64,000 nucleotides of DNA. It comes from an uncultured Prevotellaceae bacterium (GTDB taxonomy: Bacteria; Bacteroidota; Bacteroidia; Bacteroidales; Muribaculaceae). The stretch's first letter is position 1. The number at the start of each line of letters is the position of its first letter. The notes beneath the pieces are model-generated. The model ran no database searches and was not told where the DNA came from. It was given only the letters and a program-made list of their open reading frames with translations. The position numbers and the translations under genes were made by a program. Shown one piece after another: positions 54,773-64,000 of this stretch. The DNA lies in contig ONQS01000003.1 of NCBI GenBank assembly GCA_900320055.1, forward strand, positions 31,752 through 95,751. Direction: 5' to 3'.

Positions 54773-54780
54773 TACTTTTG
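54773..54780 (+). promoter_or_regulatory. Possible -7 element of the NupG-like gene
   Basis: TACTTTTG fits the consensus and lies 43 nt ahead of the ATG at 54823, but no TTG element sits at the usual distance. The gene could also be read through from the nuclease gene 65 nt upstream. Confidence 0.35.
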
Positions 54781-54822
54781 CCAGTTGAAAAAAATATCAA
54801 TTCACTAAATAAACAGGTTCTT

Positions 54823-56142
54823 ATGAAAAATCTTAAGTTGAGACTTATCGTGATGAATTTCCTGGAGTTTGCCGTGTGGGGCGCTTACCTGACCTGCATG
54901 GGCAATTATCTGGGACGTGCCGGCATGGGTGCCGAGATCTCGTGGTTCTATGCCATCCAGGGTATCGTGTCGATCTTCATGCCCACACTCATGGGTATTG
55001 TTGCCGACAAGTACATCCAGCCGCAGCGTCTGCTGGGCATCTGCCACCTGATTGCCGGTCTGGCGATGATTGCTCTGGCTTATATGGGTATGACTAACCC
55101 GATGCCCGACAAGGCTGCCTTCATCACGCTCTATACGCTGAGTGTTGCCTTCTATATGCCCACGCTGGCACTGGCCAACACCACAGCCTTCACCATCCTC
55201 AAGGACAATGGCATGGACACCGAGAAGGACTTCCCGCCCATCCGCGTGTTTGGCACCATCGGCTTTATCTGCACGATGTGGTTTGTCAACTGTGCCGTGC
55301 TTGACGGTGGCAGTTTCGGCTTTACCCTGGGTGAGAACGCCAACAAGTTCCAGTACACTTACATGCAGTTTATGGTATCGGGCCTGCTGAGTGTGGTCCT
55401 GTTCCTGTATTGCATGACATTGCCCGAGTGCAAACTCGTCAAGAAGGAGTCTCAGTCGCTGGCCGATTCGCTGGGCTTGAGTGCCTTCAAGTTGTTCAAG
55501 ACCAAGAAGATGGCGATGTTCTTCATCTTCTCGGCGATGCTGGGCATGTCCCTGCAGGTGACCAATGGCTTTGCCACTCCCTATCTGACCCACTTCAAGA
55601 GTGATCCCGCGATGGCCGACACCTTCGGCGCCAACAATGCGACGATGCTCGTGTCGCTCTCGCAGATTGCCGAGGCGCTGTGCATCCTGCTGATCCCCTT
55701 CTTCCTGAAGCGCTACGGCATCAAGGTGGTGATGCTGATCGCTATGTTTGCTTGGGTGCTGAGGTTTGGCTTTTTCGGTGCCGGCAATCCCGCCTTCCCG
55801 GGTGTGATCCTGATTGTGCTCTCGTGTGTGGTCTATGGCGTTGCGTTCGACTTCTTTAACGTCTCGGGTGGTATCTTTGTTGACAAGGAGTGCGCTCCCG
55901 ATGTGAAGGCTTCGGCTCAGGGTCTGTTCATGCTCATGACCAACGGCCTGGGCGCTACTATCGGCACGCTGGCTGCGGGCGCGATTGTCAACAGCCTGTG
56001 CCACTGGACCGAGGATGGCTTCCTGGTAGGCAACACGCCCACCAGTTGGAGCACGGCATGGTACATCTTCGCCTCCTTCGCTCTGGTAGTGGCCGTGTCG
56101 TTCATGTTCCTGTTCAAGTACAAGCATGAGCGTCAGCAATAA
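54823..56142 (+). CDS. Nucleoside:proton symporter, NupG family
   Basis: The product is 439 residues from the ATG at 54823. The frame is open 15 codons earlier from a TTG, but without a fitting N-terminus. Twelve membrane helices are expected. The NupG-type start is clear (LKLRLIVMNFLEFAVWGAYL followed by TCMGNYLG), as are FYAIQGIVSIFMPTLMGIVA, FPPIRVFGTIGF and FFNVSGGIFVDKE. It would import nucleosides across the inner membrane. The substrate range is not visible. Confidence 0.85.
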   Translation: MKNLKLRLIVMNFLEFAVWGAYLTCMGNYLGRAGMGAEISWFYAIQGIVSIFMPTLMGIVADKYIQPQRLLGICHLIAGLAMIALAYMGMTNPMPDKAAFITLYTLSVAFYMPTLALANTTAFTILKDNGMDTEKDFPPIRVFGTIGFICTMWFVNCAVLDGGSFGFTLGENANKFQYTYMQFMVSGLLSVVLFLYCMTLPECKLVKKESQSLADSLGLSAFKLFKTKKMAMFFIFSAMLGMSLQVTNGFATPYLTHFKSDPAMADTFGANNATMLVSLSQIAEALCILLIPFFLKRYGIKVVMLIAMFAWVLRFGFFGAGNPAFPGVILIVLSCVVYGVAFDFFNVSGGIFVDKECAPDVKASAQGLFMLMTNGLGATIGTLAAGAIVNSLCHWTEDGFLVGNTPTSWSTAWYIFASFALVVAVSFMFLFKYKHERQQ

Positions 56143-56223
56143 GTCCTGACCGGCTCAATTATCCAGACAGATACACAACAAGCGCCGTTGTATTGAGACT
56201 AACCGTGTCATCCGAGACCCACT

Positions 56224-56946
56224 ATGCATCGCTTCTACTGTCCTGACATAGCATCCACCCTGACCCTGGGCGAGGAAGACTCCAAGCACTGCGTCAAGGT
56301 GCTGCGCATGGTCGAAGGCGACACCATCGAGGTGGTCGATGGCCAGGGCATGCTCTATGCTTGCCGCATCACGATGGCTCATCACAAGCGGTGTGCTGTG
56401 GAGGTGATCGACGAGCGGCACATGCCCCCGCACTGGGGACACCGCATCGTGCTGGGTATCGCGCCGACCAAAAATCTGGACCGCATCGAGTGGGTCGTAG
56501 AGAAGTGTGTGGAGATGGGTGTGGACCGCATTGTGCCGCTGCGCTGCCATAACAGCGAGCGCACGGTGCTCAAGACCGAGCGCCTGCGCAAGATTATGGT
56601 TTCGGCCATGAAGCAGTCGCTCAAGGCGACCCTGCCCCGACTCGACGAGATGACGCCTGTGGAGCAGGTCATTGCCGAGCCATGGAGCGGTGTGCGGTGC
56701 ATCGCCTACTGCGACGAGCAGTTGCCGCGTGAGACACGCCGCACGCTGGCCGACGTCTATACCGCTGGCCAGGACGTGATGGTGCTCATCGGCCCCGAGG
56801 GCGACTTCAGCCCCGAGGAGGTGCAGGCCGCCACAGCAGCCGGCTTCAGCGCAGTGACGCTGGGCGAGAGCCGCCTGCGCACCGAGACGGCCGGCATGGT
56901 GGCCGTGGCTGCCATCCACACGCTCGACGCCGCCTCACGAGGGTGA
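56224..56946 (+). CDS. rsmE: 16S rRNA m3U1498 methyltransferase
   Basis: The product is 240 residues, the normal RsmE length. The N-terminal PUA-like domain covers about 1-70. The SPOUT knot includes IVLGIAPTKNLDRIEWVVEK, VLIGPEGDFSPEEV and TLGESRLRTETAGM, the S-adenosylmethionine-binding region. It methylates N3 of U1498 in 16S rRNA. It starts 81 nt after the NupG-like gene and 69 nt before kdsA. Confidence 0.93.
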   Translation: MHRFYCPDIASTLTLGEEDSKHCVKVLRMVEGDTIEVVDGQGMLYACRITMAHHKRCAVEVIDERHMPPHWGHRIVLGIAPTKNLDRIEWVVEKCVEMGVDRIVPLRCHNSERTVLKTERLRKIMVSAMKQSLKATLPRLDEMTPVEQVIAEPWSGVRCIAYCDEQLPRETRRTLADVYTAGQDVMVLIGPEGDFSPEEVQAATAAGFSAVTLGESRLRTETAGMVAVAAIHTLDAASRG

Positions 56947-57015
56947 CCCGATCAAGACAATGGCTTGTTTTTTAAAAATTAAGATTGCAATTTTACTATT
57001 AAGAGATATAACACT

Positions 57016-57834
57016 ATGTTGAACGAATTACTGGCATCGCCGCGACACAACTTCTTCCTGCTGGCAGGTCCCTGCGTGATCGAGGGAGAACAGATGGCGA
57101 TGGAAATAGCCGAGCGGGCAATGACGATTACCCAGTCGCTGGGCATCCCCTACGTGTTCAAGGGCAGTTACCGCAAGGCCAACCGCTCACGCATGGACTC
57201 CTTTACCGGCATCGGCGACGAGAAGGCTCTGCGCATCCTGCGCAAGGTGCGCGAGACCTTTGGCATCCCCGTGGTGACGGATATCCACGAGCCCGTCGAG
57301 GCCGATATCGCCGCCGAGTATGTAGATGTGCTGCAGATTCCCGCCTTCTTGTGCAGGCAGACCGAGTTGCTGGTGGCAGCAGCCCACACAGGCCGCATGA
57401 TCAACATCAAGAAGGGCCAGTTTCTGGCTCCGGAATCGATGCGCTTTGCTGTGCAGAAGGTGCGTGACGCCGGCAACGACGATGTAGCCATCACCGAGCG
57501 CGGCACCACCTTTGGCTACCAAGACCTGGTGGTGGACTTCCGTGGCGTGCCCGTTATGCAGGCCTTTGCGCCCGTGATCGTGGATGTGACCCACTCGCTG
57601 CAGCAGCCCAATCAGGGCGGTGGCGTGACCGGTGGCCGTCCCGAACTCATCGAGACGATGGCACGCGCCGCACTCGCCTCGGGTGCCGACGGCATCTTCC
57701 TCGAGACGCATCAGGATCCCTCGGTGGCCAAGAGCGATGGCGCCAACATGCTGCGTCTGGATCTGCTCGAGGGCTTGCTCACCCGTCTGTCTCGACTGCG
57801 TGAGGTGATGAACGAGATCGACAACAAACTATAA
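57016..57834 (+). CDS. kdsA: 3-deoxy-8-phosphooctulonate (KDO-8-P) synthase
   Basis: The product is 272 residues. KdsA condenses PEP with arabinose-5-P for the KDO core of lipopolysaccharide. Motifs are FLLAGPCVIEGEQ, FKGSYRKANRSRMDSF, PVVTDIHEP, ERGTTFGYQDLVVD, and LETHQDPSVAKSDGAN. C20 in AGPCVIE is the cysteine that marks the metal-dependent class (Escherichia coli KdsA has Asn there), so a divalent metal is likely needed. TPR and TamL genes follow. Confidence 0.94.
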   Translation: MLNELLASPRHNFFLLAGPCVIEGEQMAMEIAERAMTITQSLGIPYVFKGSYRKANRSRMDSFTGIGDEKALRILRKVRETFGIPVVTDIHEPVEADIAAEYVDVLQIPAFLCRQTELLVAAAHTGRMINIKKGQFLAPESMRFAVQKVRDAGNDDVAITERGTTFGYQDLVVDFRGVPVMQAFAPVIVDVTHSLQQPNQGGGVTGGRPELIETMARAALASGADGIFLETHQDPSVAKSDGANMLRLDLLEGLLTRLSRLREVMNEIDNKL

Positions 57835-57879
57835 CAGTGTCAACTCAGATTATTAATTACACTATCCAAATATAGCGCT

Positions 57880-59472
57880 ATGAATTTTACTAGAATGTTT
57901 ATCCTGTCGATCATTGCCGCCATGTGCGCAATGACCGCAGTGGCCCAGAGCAGCGATGCTGCCCTCAGGGACAAGGTGACCAACGCCGTGATGAAAGTCT
58001 ATGACGAGCATCTGGCGCAGAATCCCAACGATTACAACACACTGTTTGCCCGTGCCCATCAGCACTATTACAATGGCGACTACAACGCCGCCATCGCCGA
58101 CGTCAACCAGGCACTGCTGATCACGCCCAAGACCGACACCGAACTGCGTTTTGATGAGTACATCCTGCGCGCCCGCATCAGCGAGGCCCGTCAGGACTAC
58201 ACGAGCGAACTGGCCGACCTGCGCGTGGCTCAGGAACTGGAGCCGAAGTCTCTGGCCTGCACCGACATGATCGCCAAGGCCAATCTCAAGGCCGGCAATC
58301 TGGATGCTGCAGAGAAGTCGTTCAAGACCATCCTGCGTGCCGAGGCCATGAACTATGATGCCATGTACGGTCTGGCTCAGGTAGAGCAGAGCCGAGGCAA
58401 CGTCAAGGGAGCCCTCGAGCATGTGGACAAGGCCGTGGAATTGTTCCGCGCCGAGCCTCAGGTCTACATCAACCGTGCTGACATCAACACCCGCCAGGGC
58501 AACATCGAGGCTGCAGTGGTTGACCTGCTGCTGGGTATGTCGGTGGGCAACGGCGGTGATGCCGTCGAGCGACTGTTTGACTTGAGCGACAAGAACTACG
58601 ACGCAGTGATGCAGACGCTGGCCGATCTGTCGGACAAGTCGACCGACAATGGCATGTATCGCTATCTGCGCGCCAACATCGCCATGGACCACATGCACTA
58701 CGGCCAGGCCTTGCAGGACCTGAACTACATCAAGCGCAATGGCCTGTATGACAACCACACGGTGTATTACAACATCGCTAAGTGCTGCCTGGAGTTGGCC
58801 CGCTTCGACGAGGCTATCCTCAATGTGGATCAGGCTATCGAGAAGGATCCTTCGCAGCCCGAGTATTACATCGTTAAGGCTTTGGCCGAGTATAACGTGG
58901 GCGAGGGCAAGCACTACGATGCCGCAATGGAGGCCCTGAACCGCTGCTCGACCGTCGCTCCCCAATACACCCCGATGCTCATCACCAAGGCATCCCTGCT
59001 CTCGGCTCAAGGCAAGGACAAGGATGCTCAGATGTTCCTCAACGCCGCTCTGGGTAATGAGCCCGGCAATGGCGAGGCACTGGTCGCCCGAGGCCTGCTG
59101 CTGAAGAAGATGGACCAACTGAAACTCGCCGTGAAGGATTTCAACACGCTGGCCCGCTTGAGTGATGATGTGTACGACTTCAAAGGCTTTGGCCTGAGCG
59201 AGTTGGGCCGTGACAACGATGCCTTGCGCTGGTTGCAGTTGGTGACCCTGAGCAATGTCCCCGGCGGTGAGAACTTCTACTATGCTGCCATCTTTATGGC
59301 CATGCGTGGTGATAACTTCAAGGCTATGGAGTATCTCCAGAAGGCTATTGACCTGGGTTATGGCAGCCTGTACCGTCTGCGCTACGATGACCTGTCACCG
59401 CTCAACCTCAAGTCGCTGCGCAGCGAGCCTGGCTTCGACTTGCTCATCGAGAAGGCTCAGCGTAATTTCTAA
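57880..59472 (+). CDS. Periplasmic tetratricopeptide-repeat protein
   Basis: The product is 530 residues with a signal peptide (MNFTRMFILSIIAAMCAMTAVA). The rest is a series of about a dozen helical hairpins with TPR consensus residues, for example NDYNTLFARAHQHYYNGDYN, DAMYGLAQVEQSRGNVKGAL, ARFDEAILNVDQAIEKDPSQ and NFYYAAIFMAMRGDNFKAME. It lies between kdsA and the TamL-like gene, so a scaffold role in outer-membrane or envelope assembly is plausible. That is inference from position only. Confidence 0.82.
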   Translation: MNFTRMFILSIIAAMCAMTAVAQSSDAALRDKVTNAVMKVYDEHLAQNPNDYNTLFARAHQHYYNGDYNAAIADVNQALLITPKTDTELRFDEYILRARISEARQDYTSELADLRVAQELEPKSLACTDMIAKANLKAGNLDAAEKSFKTILRAEAMNYDAMYGLAQVEQSRGNVKGALEHVDKAVELFRAEPQVYINRADINTRQGNIEAAVVDLLLGMSVGNGGDAVERLFDLSDKNYDAVMQTLADLSDKSTDNGMYRYLRANIAMDHMHYGQALQDLNYIKRNGLYDNHTVYYNIAKCCLELARFDEAILNVDQAIEKDPSQPEYYIVKALAEYNVGEGKHYDAAMEALNRCSTVAPQYTPMLITKASLLSAQGKDKDAQMFLNAALGNEPGNGEALVARGLLLKKMDQLKLAVKDFNTLARLSDDVYDFKGFGLSELGRDNDALRWLQLVTLSNVPGGENFYYAAIFMAMRGDNFKAMEYLQKAIDLGYGSLYRLRYDDLSPLNLKSLRSEPGFDLLIEKAQRNF

Positions 59473-59544
59473 GTTTAGTCTGTAGAGAAGCCGACCTCGA
59501 GCCTTCTGGTCACAGGAGGCCGTGCTGGCACAAGATACGGCTCG

Positions 59545-61890
59545 ATGCAGCAGCGCTTTGCCGCCCATACAATCACAAGCATCGCCGTGGCAATTGTTGC
59601 CATGGCGGTGCTCGTGTCATGTTCATCGACCAAGCATGTGCCTCAAGGCAAGATGCTGCTCGACAAGGTTAAGATCAAGATTGCCGATCCGCATAGCGAT
59701 GTTGAGACCAACGAACTGGCCAACTATCTGCGCCAGAACGCCAATCACCGAGTGCTGGGCGGTCTCAAATTGCAGTTGGCCATCTACAACATGTCGGGCC
59801 GCGATTCCACCAAGTGGTTCAATCGCTGGATCCAGCGTGTGGGCACGCCGCCCGTGATCTACGACAGCGCCCTCACGGTGGCCAGTGCCGAGCAGTTGCA
59901 CATGGCGCTGAGCAACCGCGGCTTCATGTACAATCAGGTCAATTACAGCGTCGATGCCGACACGGCCAAGCGCAAGGCGAGTGTTGAGTTTGACGTGACG
60001 CTGGGCGAGCCCTATTACATCCGCTCGATCGACTATCAGATTCCCGACGAGGACTTGCGTGAGATCATTCTGGCCGATTCGGCCCGTTTTGCCGTGCATC
60101 GTGGCGACCTGCTGAACTTTAACCGCTTGGACGAGTGGCGCCAAAGTATTACCGAAAACCTGCGCAACCACGGCTACTTTGCCTTCAACAAGGAGTACAT
60201 CACCTTCACGGCCGACACCGCTGCCGGCTCGCGCGCCGTGGACCTGACGCTTAACAGCCGTGATCCCTACCGCAACGACCACATGCCCTATTACACCGAG
60301 CACCGGCCATTTACCGTGCGTGACGTGGTGTATGTGACCAACTACGACCCGGTGTCGATGCACAACGGCTTGTGGGGTGCCGACACGGTGACCCTGGCCA
60401 GTGGCGTCCAGGTGATCGAGGACAGCGAGCACTACCTGAAGCATAGTGTCATCACAGAGTGCAACCATATCGAGCCGGGAGCCTTGTATAGTGCCGAAGC
60501 CGTGGCGCGTACCTACCGCGCCTTGAGCCGCCTGAACGTGCTCAAGCAGATCAACGTCGACGTGCGTCCCGTGGGCGAGGTCGATGGCCTGCTCATGGTC
60601 GATGCCTATGTGCTGTTGCAGCCCGACAAGTCGCAGACGGTCTCAATCTCGCTCGAGGGCACCAACAGCGAGGGTGACCTGGGATTTGGCGTGGGCGTGG
60701 ACTATCAGCACCGCAATCTGTTCAAGGGTGCCGAAGTCTTCAGTGCCAAGGCCAAGGTGACCTACGAGAGCATCTCGGGCAACTTGAGCGGCCTGATCAA
60801 CAACAACTACAGCGAGTACTCGACCGAATTGGGCTTGACCTTCCCCAAGTTTATGTTCCCATTTCTGCGTCAGTCGTTCAAGCGCAAGATTCAGGCCTCG
60901 ACAGCGTTTACCGTCAACTTTGACTATCAGGCGCGCCCCGAATACACCCGCGTGATTGCCGGCGGTGCTTGGCGCTACCAGTGGACCGAGCGTAGCCGCC
61001 GCATGTCCCACACGCTCACGCTCTTTGACCTGAGTTTCATCAATGTGCCCAAGTTTAACGACAGTTTCTTTGACCGCATCCATCAGTATCCGTTGCTGCT
61101 CTACAGTTATCAGGACCACCTGATTCTGCGCATGGGCTACAACTTCTACCGAACCAACAAGGCCGAGATGAACGTGTTGCAGATGGGACGTTTCCAGCGC
61201 AATGTGTTCACCATCCGCGCCAATGCCGAGACAGCGGGCAACCTGCTCAACGGATTGTCACACCTCTTGGGTCAGAAACCCGATGCCAATGGCAGTTACA
61301 AGGCACTGGGCATCCGCTACTCGCAGTATGTCAAGGCCGATGCCGACTATGCCCTTACCCACTACTTTGACCGTCGCCAGAGCATAGCCTTCCATGTGGG
61401 TGCGGGCGTGGCCATCCCCTATGGCAATAGCGACGTGTTGCCGTTTGAGAAGCGTTTCTACAGCGGCGGTGCCAACAGTGTGCGTGGTTGGGGTGTGCGC
61501 ACCTTGGGCCCTGGCAGTTACAACAGCAATAACGTTCTGGAAGACTTCATCTACCAGTGCGGTGACATCCGCTTCGACATCAATCTGGAATACCGGGCCA
61601 AACTGTTCTGGGTGGTGGAACTGGGCCTGTTTGTGGATGCGGGCAACATCTGGACCATCCGTGACTATGAGACACAGCCGGGAGGCGTGTTCAAGTGGAA
61701 CAAATTCTATGAGCAGATTGCCTGTGCCTATGGCGCAGGCATCCGTCTGGACTTCAAGTATTTTCTGGTGCGTGTGGATATGGGTATGAAGGCCCATAAT
61801 CCCGCAAGTGGGCAGGAACATTGGCCCCTGATTCACCCCAAGTTTAAGCGCGATAGCGAGTTCCACTTTTCGGTGGGCTACCCCTTCTGA
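59545..61890 (+). CDS. tamL: Outer-membrane Omp85-family lipoprotein, TamL-like
   Basis: The product is 781 residues. It starts with a lipoprotein signal (MAVLVSC with Cys as lipid site, then SSTKHVPQGKMLLDKVKI), which sets TamL apart from BamA. POTRA-like domains cover roughly residues 40-400 (KASVEFDVTLGEPYYIRSID, FTVRDVVYVTN, VARTYRALSRLNVLKQINVD). The C-terminal 380 residues form the Omp85 barrel with FYSGGANSVRGWGVRTLGPG (the VRGW motif) and a terminal Phe (SEFHFSVGYPF). TamL is known in Bacteroidetes as a lipidated TamA-like protein that works with TamB in outer-membrane maintenance. No tamB gene is in the window. Confidence 0.87.
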   Translation: MQQRFAAHTITSIAVAIVAMAVLVSCSSTKHVPQGKMLLDKVKIKIADPHSDVETNELANYLRQNANHRVLGGLKLQLAIYNMSGRDSTKWFNRWIQRVGTPPVIYDSALTVASAEQLHMALSNRGFMYNQVNYSVDADTAKRKASVEFDVTLGEPYYIRSIDYQIPDEDLREIILADSARFAVHRGDLLNFNRLDEWRQSITENLRNHGYFAFNKEYITFTADTAAGSRAVDLTLNSRDPYRNDHMPYYTEHRPFTVRDVVYVTNYDPVSMHNGLWGADTVTLASGVQVIEDSEHYLKHSVITECNHIEPGALYSAEAVARTYRALSRLNVLKQINVDVRPVGEVDGLLMVDAYVLLQPDKSQTVSISLEGTNSEGDLGFGVGVDYQHRNLFKGAEVFSAKAKVTYESISGNLSGLINNNYSEYSTELGLTFPKFMFPFLRQSFKRKIQASTAFTVNFDYQARPEYTRVIAGGAWRYQWTERSRRMSHTLTLFDLSFINVPKFNDSFFDRIHQYPLLLYSYQDHLILRMGYNFYRTNKAEMNVLQMGRFQRNVFTIRANAETAGNLLNGLSHLLGQKPDANGSYKALGIRYSQYVKADADYALTHYFDRRQSIAFHVGAGVAIPYGNSDVLPFEKRFYSGGANSVRGWGVRTLGPGSYNSNNVLEDFIYQCGDIRFDINLEYRAKLFWVVELGLFVDAGNIWTIRDYETQPGGVFKWNKFYEQIACAYGAGIRLDFKYFLVRVDMGMKAHNPASGQEHWPLIHPKFKRDSEFHFSVGYPF

Positions 61891-61978
61891 TACTTTTGCG
61901 GTTGTGTAGCCGAATTTCCTTTGGCCTTATCGAAAATGATAGTTGTGAATAAACGGATGCTGTTTTATTTACGATTTG

Positions 61979-62009
61979 TTTGTATTTTGGCCAAAATGTG
62001 ATATCTTTG
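61979..62009 (+). promoter_or_regulatory. Promoter of the choice-of-anchor protein gene
   Basis: TTTG at 61979-61982 and TATCTTTG at 62002-62009 are 19 nt apart, a full consensus match. The leader of about 40 nt is A/T-rich. Confidence 0.7.
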
Positions 62010-62055
62010 CAGATAACAGAGTATAATTGTTTAACTTTTAAATTTTTATTTGCCT

Positions 62056-63645
62056 ATGAAATCAAGATTATTATTGTTTGGATTAATGGCTGCTTTGGCT
62101 TTGCCGATGATGGCCCAGAAGGCAACGGCTACCAAGGCCGATGCTATGGCTCGCAACGATCGCAGTCAGATGGAGGAGATTATCCCCTTCAAGGTTAATG
62201 AAAACGCTGCGCCCACGTTCAAGATGAACCGTGGTCAGATGCTGTGGGATTTTGAGACCGATGACCAATTCAACGGTTGGCTGATCTATGATGCTGATGG
62301 TGATGGCTACAATTGGGAAGTGGATGACTACTACAGTTACAACGGTGGTACCATCAGTCTGACATCCCGTAGTTTTTATAATAACAGCGCACTGAATCCC
62401 GACAACTGGCTGATTTCGCCAGAGGTAACCCTTGAGGGCGACTTGACGATTCATGCCCAGAACTATTCTTCCTCATGGCCTGATGTGTTTGCCGTTTACG
62501 TTTTTGTTGGTGGCCAGCCTGAAACTGTTGAGGATTTTGAAAACTTCGTGCCGATTTCTGAAGATATCATAGCACCTGACGATTGGACTGAGTATACCTT
62601 TGACCTGAGTGAATATGAGGGCAAGACAGGATGCTTCGCAATCCGTCACTACAACTGTTCGGATAAGTTCCGTATTCTTATCGATTACATCACCCTTGGC
62701 ACTAATGAGCCCGACCCCACAACTCCCGAGAACCTTGAGGCCGATCCTCTGGCTACTTCAGCCACCATCACTTGGGACGACGATGACGATGCGATGTGGA
62801 ATCTGCGCTACCGCGTCTACAATCCCGAGGCTGCTCCTAGTTTCTTTGAGGACTTTGAGAACCAGGGCGTAACTGGCGATGCTGTGGCTGGCGGCTGGAC
62901 TGCCGTTGATGCCAATGGCGATGGCTACACCTGGTACATCTGGGATCCCGTATATAGCGGATATGACTCGGGCGACGGCATTATGATGTTTGGCAACAAG
63001 TGTGTGACTTCGCCCAGTTATATGGGTGGAGCACTGAATCCCGACAACTGGCTGATCAGCCCGAAGGTTACCTTCGACGGCAATCTCTCGTTCTGGGCAT
63101 GTGGCCAGGATCCCAGTTATGCAGAAGAACACTTCGCTGTATTTGTTACCACTGGCGATCCCACAGATCTGGATAGTTATGTGCAGGTATCCGACGAGTT
63201 TGTCGCTGGCTATCCCATTCAGGAATACAATGTTGACTTGAGCCAGTTTGCAGGTCAAGAGGGCTATGTGGCCTTCCGTCACTTCAACTGCAGCGACATG
63301 TTCCGCCTGAACCTGGATAACGTGATGATCGGCGAGCCTGGCGAGCAAGCCGAGTGGATTGAGATCGACGGCATCTTGGAGCCCAGCATCGTGCTCACTG
63401 GCCTTGATACCGAGACGACCTATGAGGTACAGGTACAGGCCACCAATGGCGATAAGAGCAGCGACTGGACCGAGTCCACTATCTTTACCACGCTCGACAA
63501 GGATCCCCATTCGGCTGTAGAAGAGATCAGCGTTGCCACCGAGGATAACGGTGCCTACTACAACATCATGGGCCAGAAGATGGATGCCGGCAACCTGCCC
63601 GCAGGCATCTACATCCACAATGGCAAGAAGGTGCTGGTTAAGTAA
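62056..63645 (+). CDS. Secreted choice-of-anchor J / cleaved-adhesin protein
   Basis: The product is 529 residues from the ATG at 62056. A TTG two codons upstream is less likely. After a signal peptide (MKSRLLLFGLMAALALPMMA), two related beta-sandwich domains are visible at about 60-215 and 255-425. Each carries ALNPDNWLISP and a matching RHxNCSDxFRxxxD segment, as in choice-of-anchor J or cleaved-adhesin domains. Fibronectin III-like stretches follow each (PENLEADPLATSATITWDDD; LTGLDTETTYEVQVQATNGD). The C-terminus (YNIMGQKMDAGNLPAGIYI plus HNGKKVLVK) resembles a short T9SS sorting tail. It probably acts as a surface adhesin or glycan- or peptide-binding protein. Confidence 0.85.
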   Translation: MKSRLLLFGLMAALALPMMAQKATATKADAMARNDRSQMEEIIPFKVNENAAPTFKMNRGQMLWDFETDDQFNGWLIYDADGDGYNWEVDDYYSYNGGTISLTSRSFYNNSALNPDNWLISPEVTLEGDLTIHAQNYSSSWPDVFAVYVFVGGQPETVEDFENFVPISEDIIAPDDWTEYTFDLSEYEGKTGCFAIRHYNCSDKFRILIDYITLGTNEPDPTTPENLEADPLATSATITWDDDDDAMWNLRYRVYNPEAAPSFFEDFENQGVTGDAVAGGWTAVDANGDGYTWYIWDPVYSGYDSGDGIMMFGNKCVTSPSYMGGALNPDNWLISPKVTFDGNLSFWACGQDPSYAEEHFAVFVTTGDPTDLDSYVQVSDEFVAGYPIQEYNVDLSQFAGQEGYVAFRHFNCSDMFRLNLDNVMIGEPGEQAEWIEIDGILEPSIVLTGLDTETTYEVQVQATNGDKSSDWTESTIFTTLDKDPHSAVEEISVATEDNGAYYNIMGQKMDAGNLPAGIYIHNGKKVLVK

Positions 63646-63710
63646 TGTGATCCACCCATGTGACCCGTCCGCAAGGCTCCATGCCGATAGCGGGTCATAA
63701 CCGACCTAAA

Positions 63711-63754
63711 AGCGAACGCGCTCCTCGTCATCGAGAAGCGCGTTCGCTCTTTTT
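63711..63754 (+). terminator. Strong Rho-independent terminator after the choice-of-anchor gene
   Basis: AGCGAACGCGCT (63711-63722) pairs perfectly with AGCGCGTTCGCT (63737-63748). An inner CTCG/CGAG stem extends it, and C plus five T residues follow. It lies 66 nt after the stop codon. Confidence 0.88.
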
Positions 63755-64000
63755 AGGGCTCACCCGATAAAAGGTGTGGGCGGTGTGGTCGAAGACCAAG
63801 CAAGGCCAGCGGCCTTGAATTGAGGTAATCCCACGGCGCACAGGCCGTAGGCCTCACCCGATAAAAATCGCATTCAATCAGTTAAATTCGTGTAATTAGC
63901 ATTAGCCCCGCAGGGTTTGGGCAGGGCTTCTATATCATAGCCAATTAATTATGGGAACACACCTGGAGGGTGGCCTCTGAGTAACCCGTGTTAACGCATT
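63755..64000. other. Intergenic end of the window with small repeats
   Basis: No gene is visible. The stretch holds TCACCCGATAAAAGGTG (63760-63776), which is the reverse complement of 33356-33372 and is partly repeated at 63854-63866. It also holds a 7-bp hairpin (CAAGGCC-AGC-GGCCTTG, 63801-63817) and the dispersed repeat at 63871-63938. Confidence 0.6.
63871..63938. repeat. Second copy of the dispersed 68-nt intergenic repeat
   Basis: It matches the reverse complement of 25750-25817 at 60 of 68 positions without gaps. It contains the AATTCG-tGTAATTAG core and ends in TATATCAT. Confidence 0.65.

Overview
The window looks like chromosomal DNA from a Bacteroidales bacterium, most likely Muribaculaceae or Prevotellaceae. 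The evidence is: Bacteroidetes-type promoters (TTG-N19-21-TAnnTTTG) in front of many genes; A-rich leaders that mostly lack a Shine-Dalgarno site; a TonB-dependent receptor; a fused NuoC-NuoD in an NDH-1 locus without NuoE/F/G; a lipoprotein member of the Omp85 family (TamL type); the AmpG/MurT/MurK/MurQ route for MurNAc; and secreted proteins with dockerin-like or T9SS-like ends. Genus and species cannot be fixed from the sequence alone. No tRNA, rRNA, CRISPR array, prophage or intact insertion sequence was seen.

Layout. 1-3.9 kb (minus strand): a TonB-dependent receptor followed by two small lipoproteins. 4.3-5.3 kb: a secreted dockerin/SUMF1 protein. 5.7-22.9 kb: one collinear block of energy genes in which a complete F1Fo ATP synthase set (atpD-C-B-E-F-H-A-G) sits between nuoH and nuoI of an NDH-1 locus (nuoA-B-CD-H // I-J-K-L-M-N). 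A strong promoter precedes nuoA and a hairpin terminator follows nuoN. 23.1-25.4 kb: a secreted leucine-rich-repeat protein with a C-terminal dockerin-like pair. 25.9-31.4 kb: a propeller-amidase fusion followed by a second, split version of the same pair. 31.7-32.2 kb: an Hsp20 chaperone with a palindromic operator candidate. 32.5-46.5 kb: a peptidoglycan turnover and MurNAc salvage island (BadF-type kinase, large secreted amidase, tandem GT2, DUF4922 HIT-like protein, SpoIID-like protein, AmpG, NamZ, MurT, MurK, MurQ). 46.6-48.8 kb: a GDSL hydrolase facing a secreted dockerin protein. 48.8-49.6 kb: a gene-poor gap with a candidate small RNA and a structured element. 49.6-61.9 kb: DUF5106, DoxX, MnmA, an EptA-like transferase, a bifunctional nuclease, a NupG-like permease, RsmE, KdsA, a TPR protein and TamL. 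62.0-63.6 kb: a secreted choice-of-anchor protein.

How it fits together. The nuo/atp block would couple quinone reduction and proton pumping to ATP synthesis from one locus. In the wall island, secreted amidases and the exo-muramidase NamZ would release MurNAc and muropeptides. AmpG and MurT would import them, MurK would phosphorylate MurNAc, and MurQ would cleave the lactyl ether to give GlcNAc-6-P. Intergenic spaces in and around this island carry unusual short tandem arrays: a 7-mer, a 9-mer and a 15-mer.
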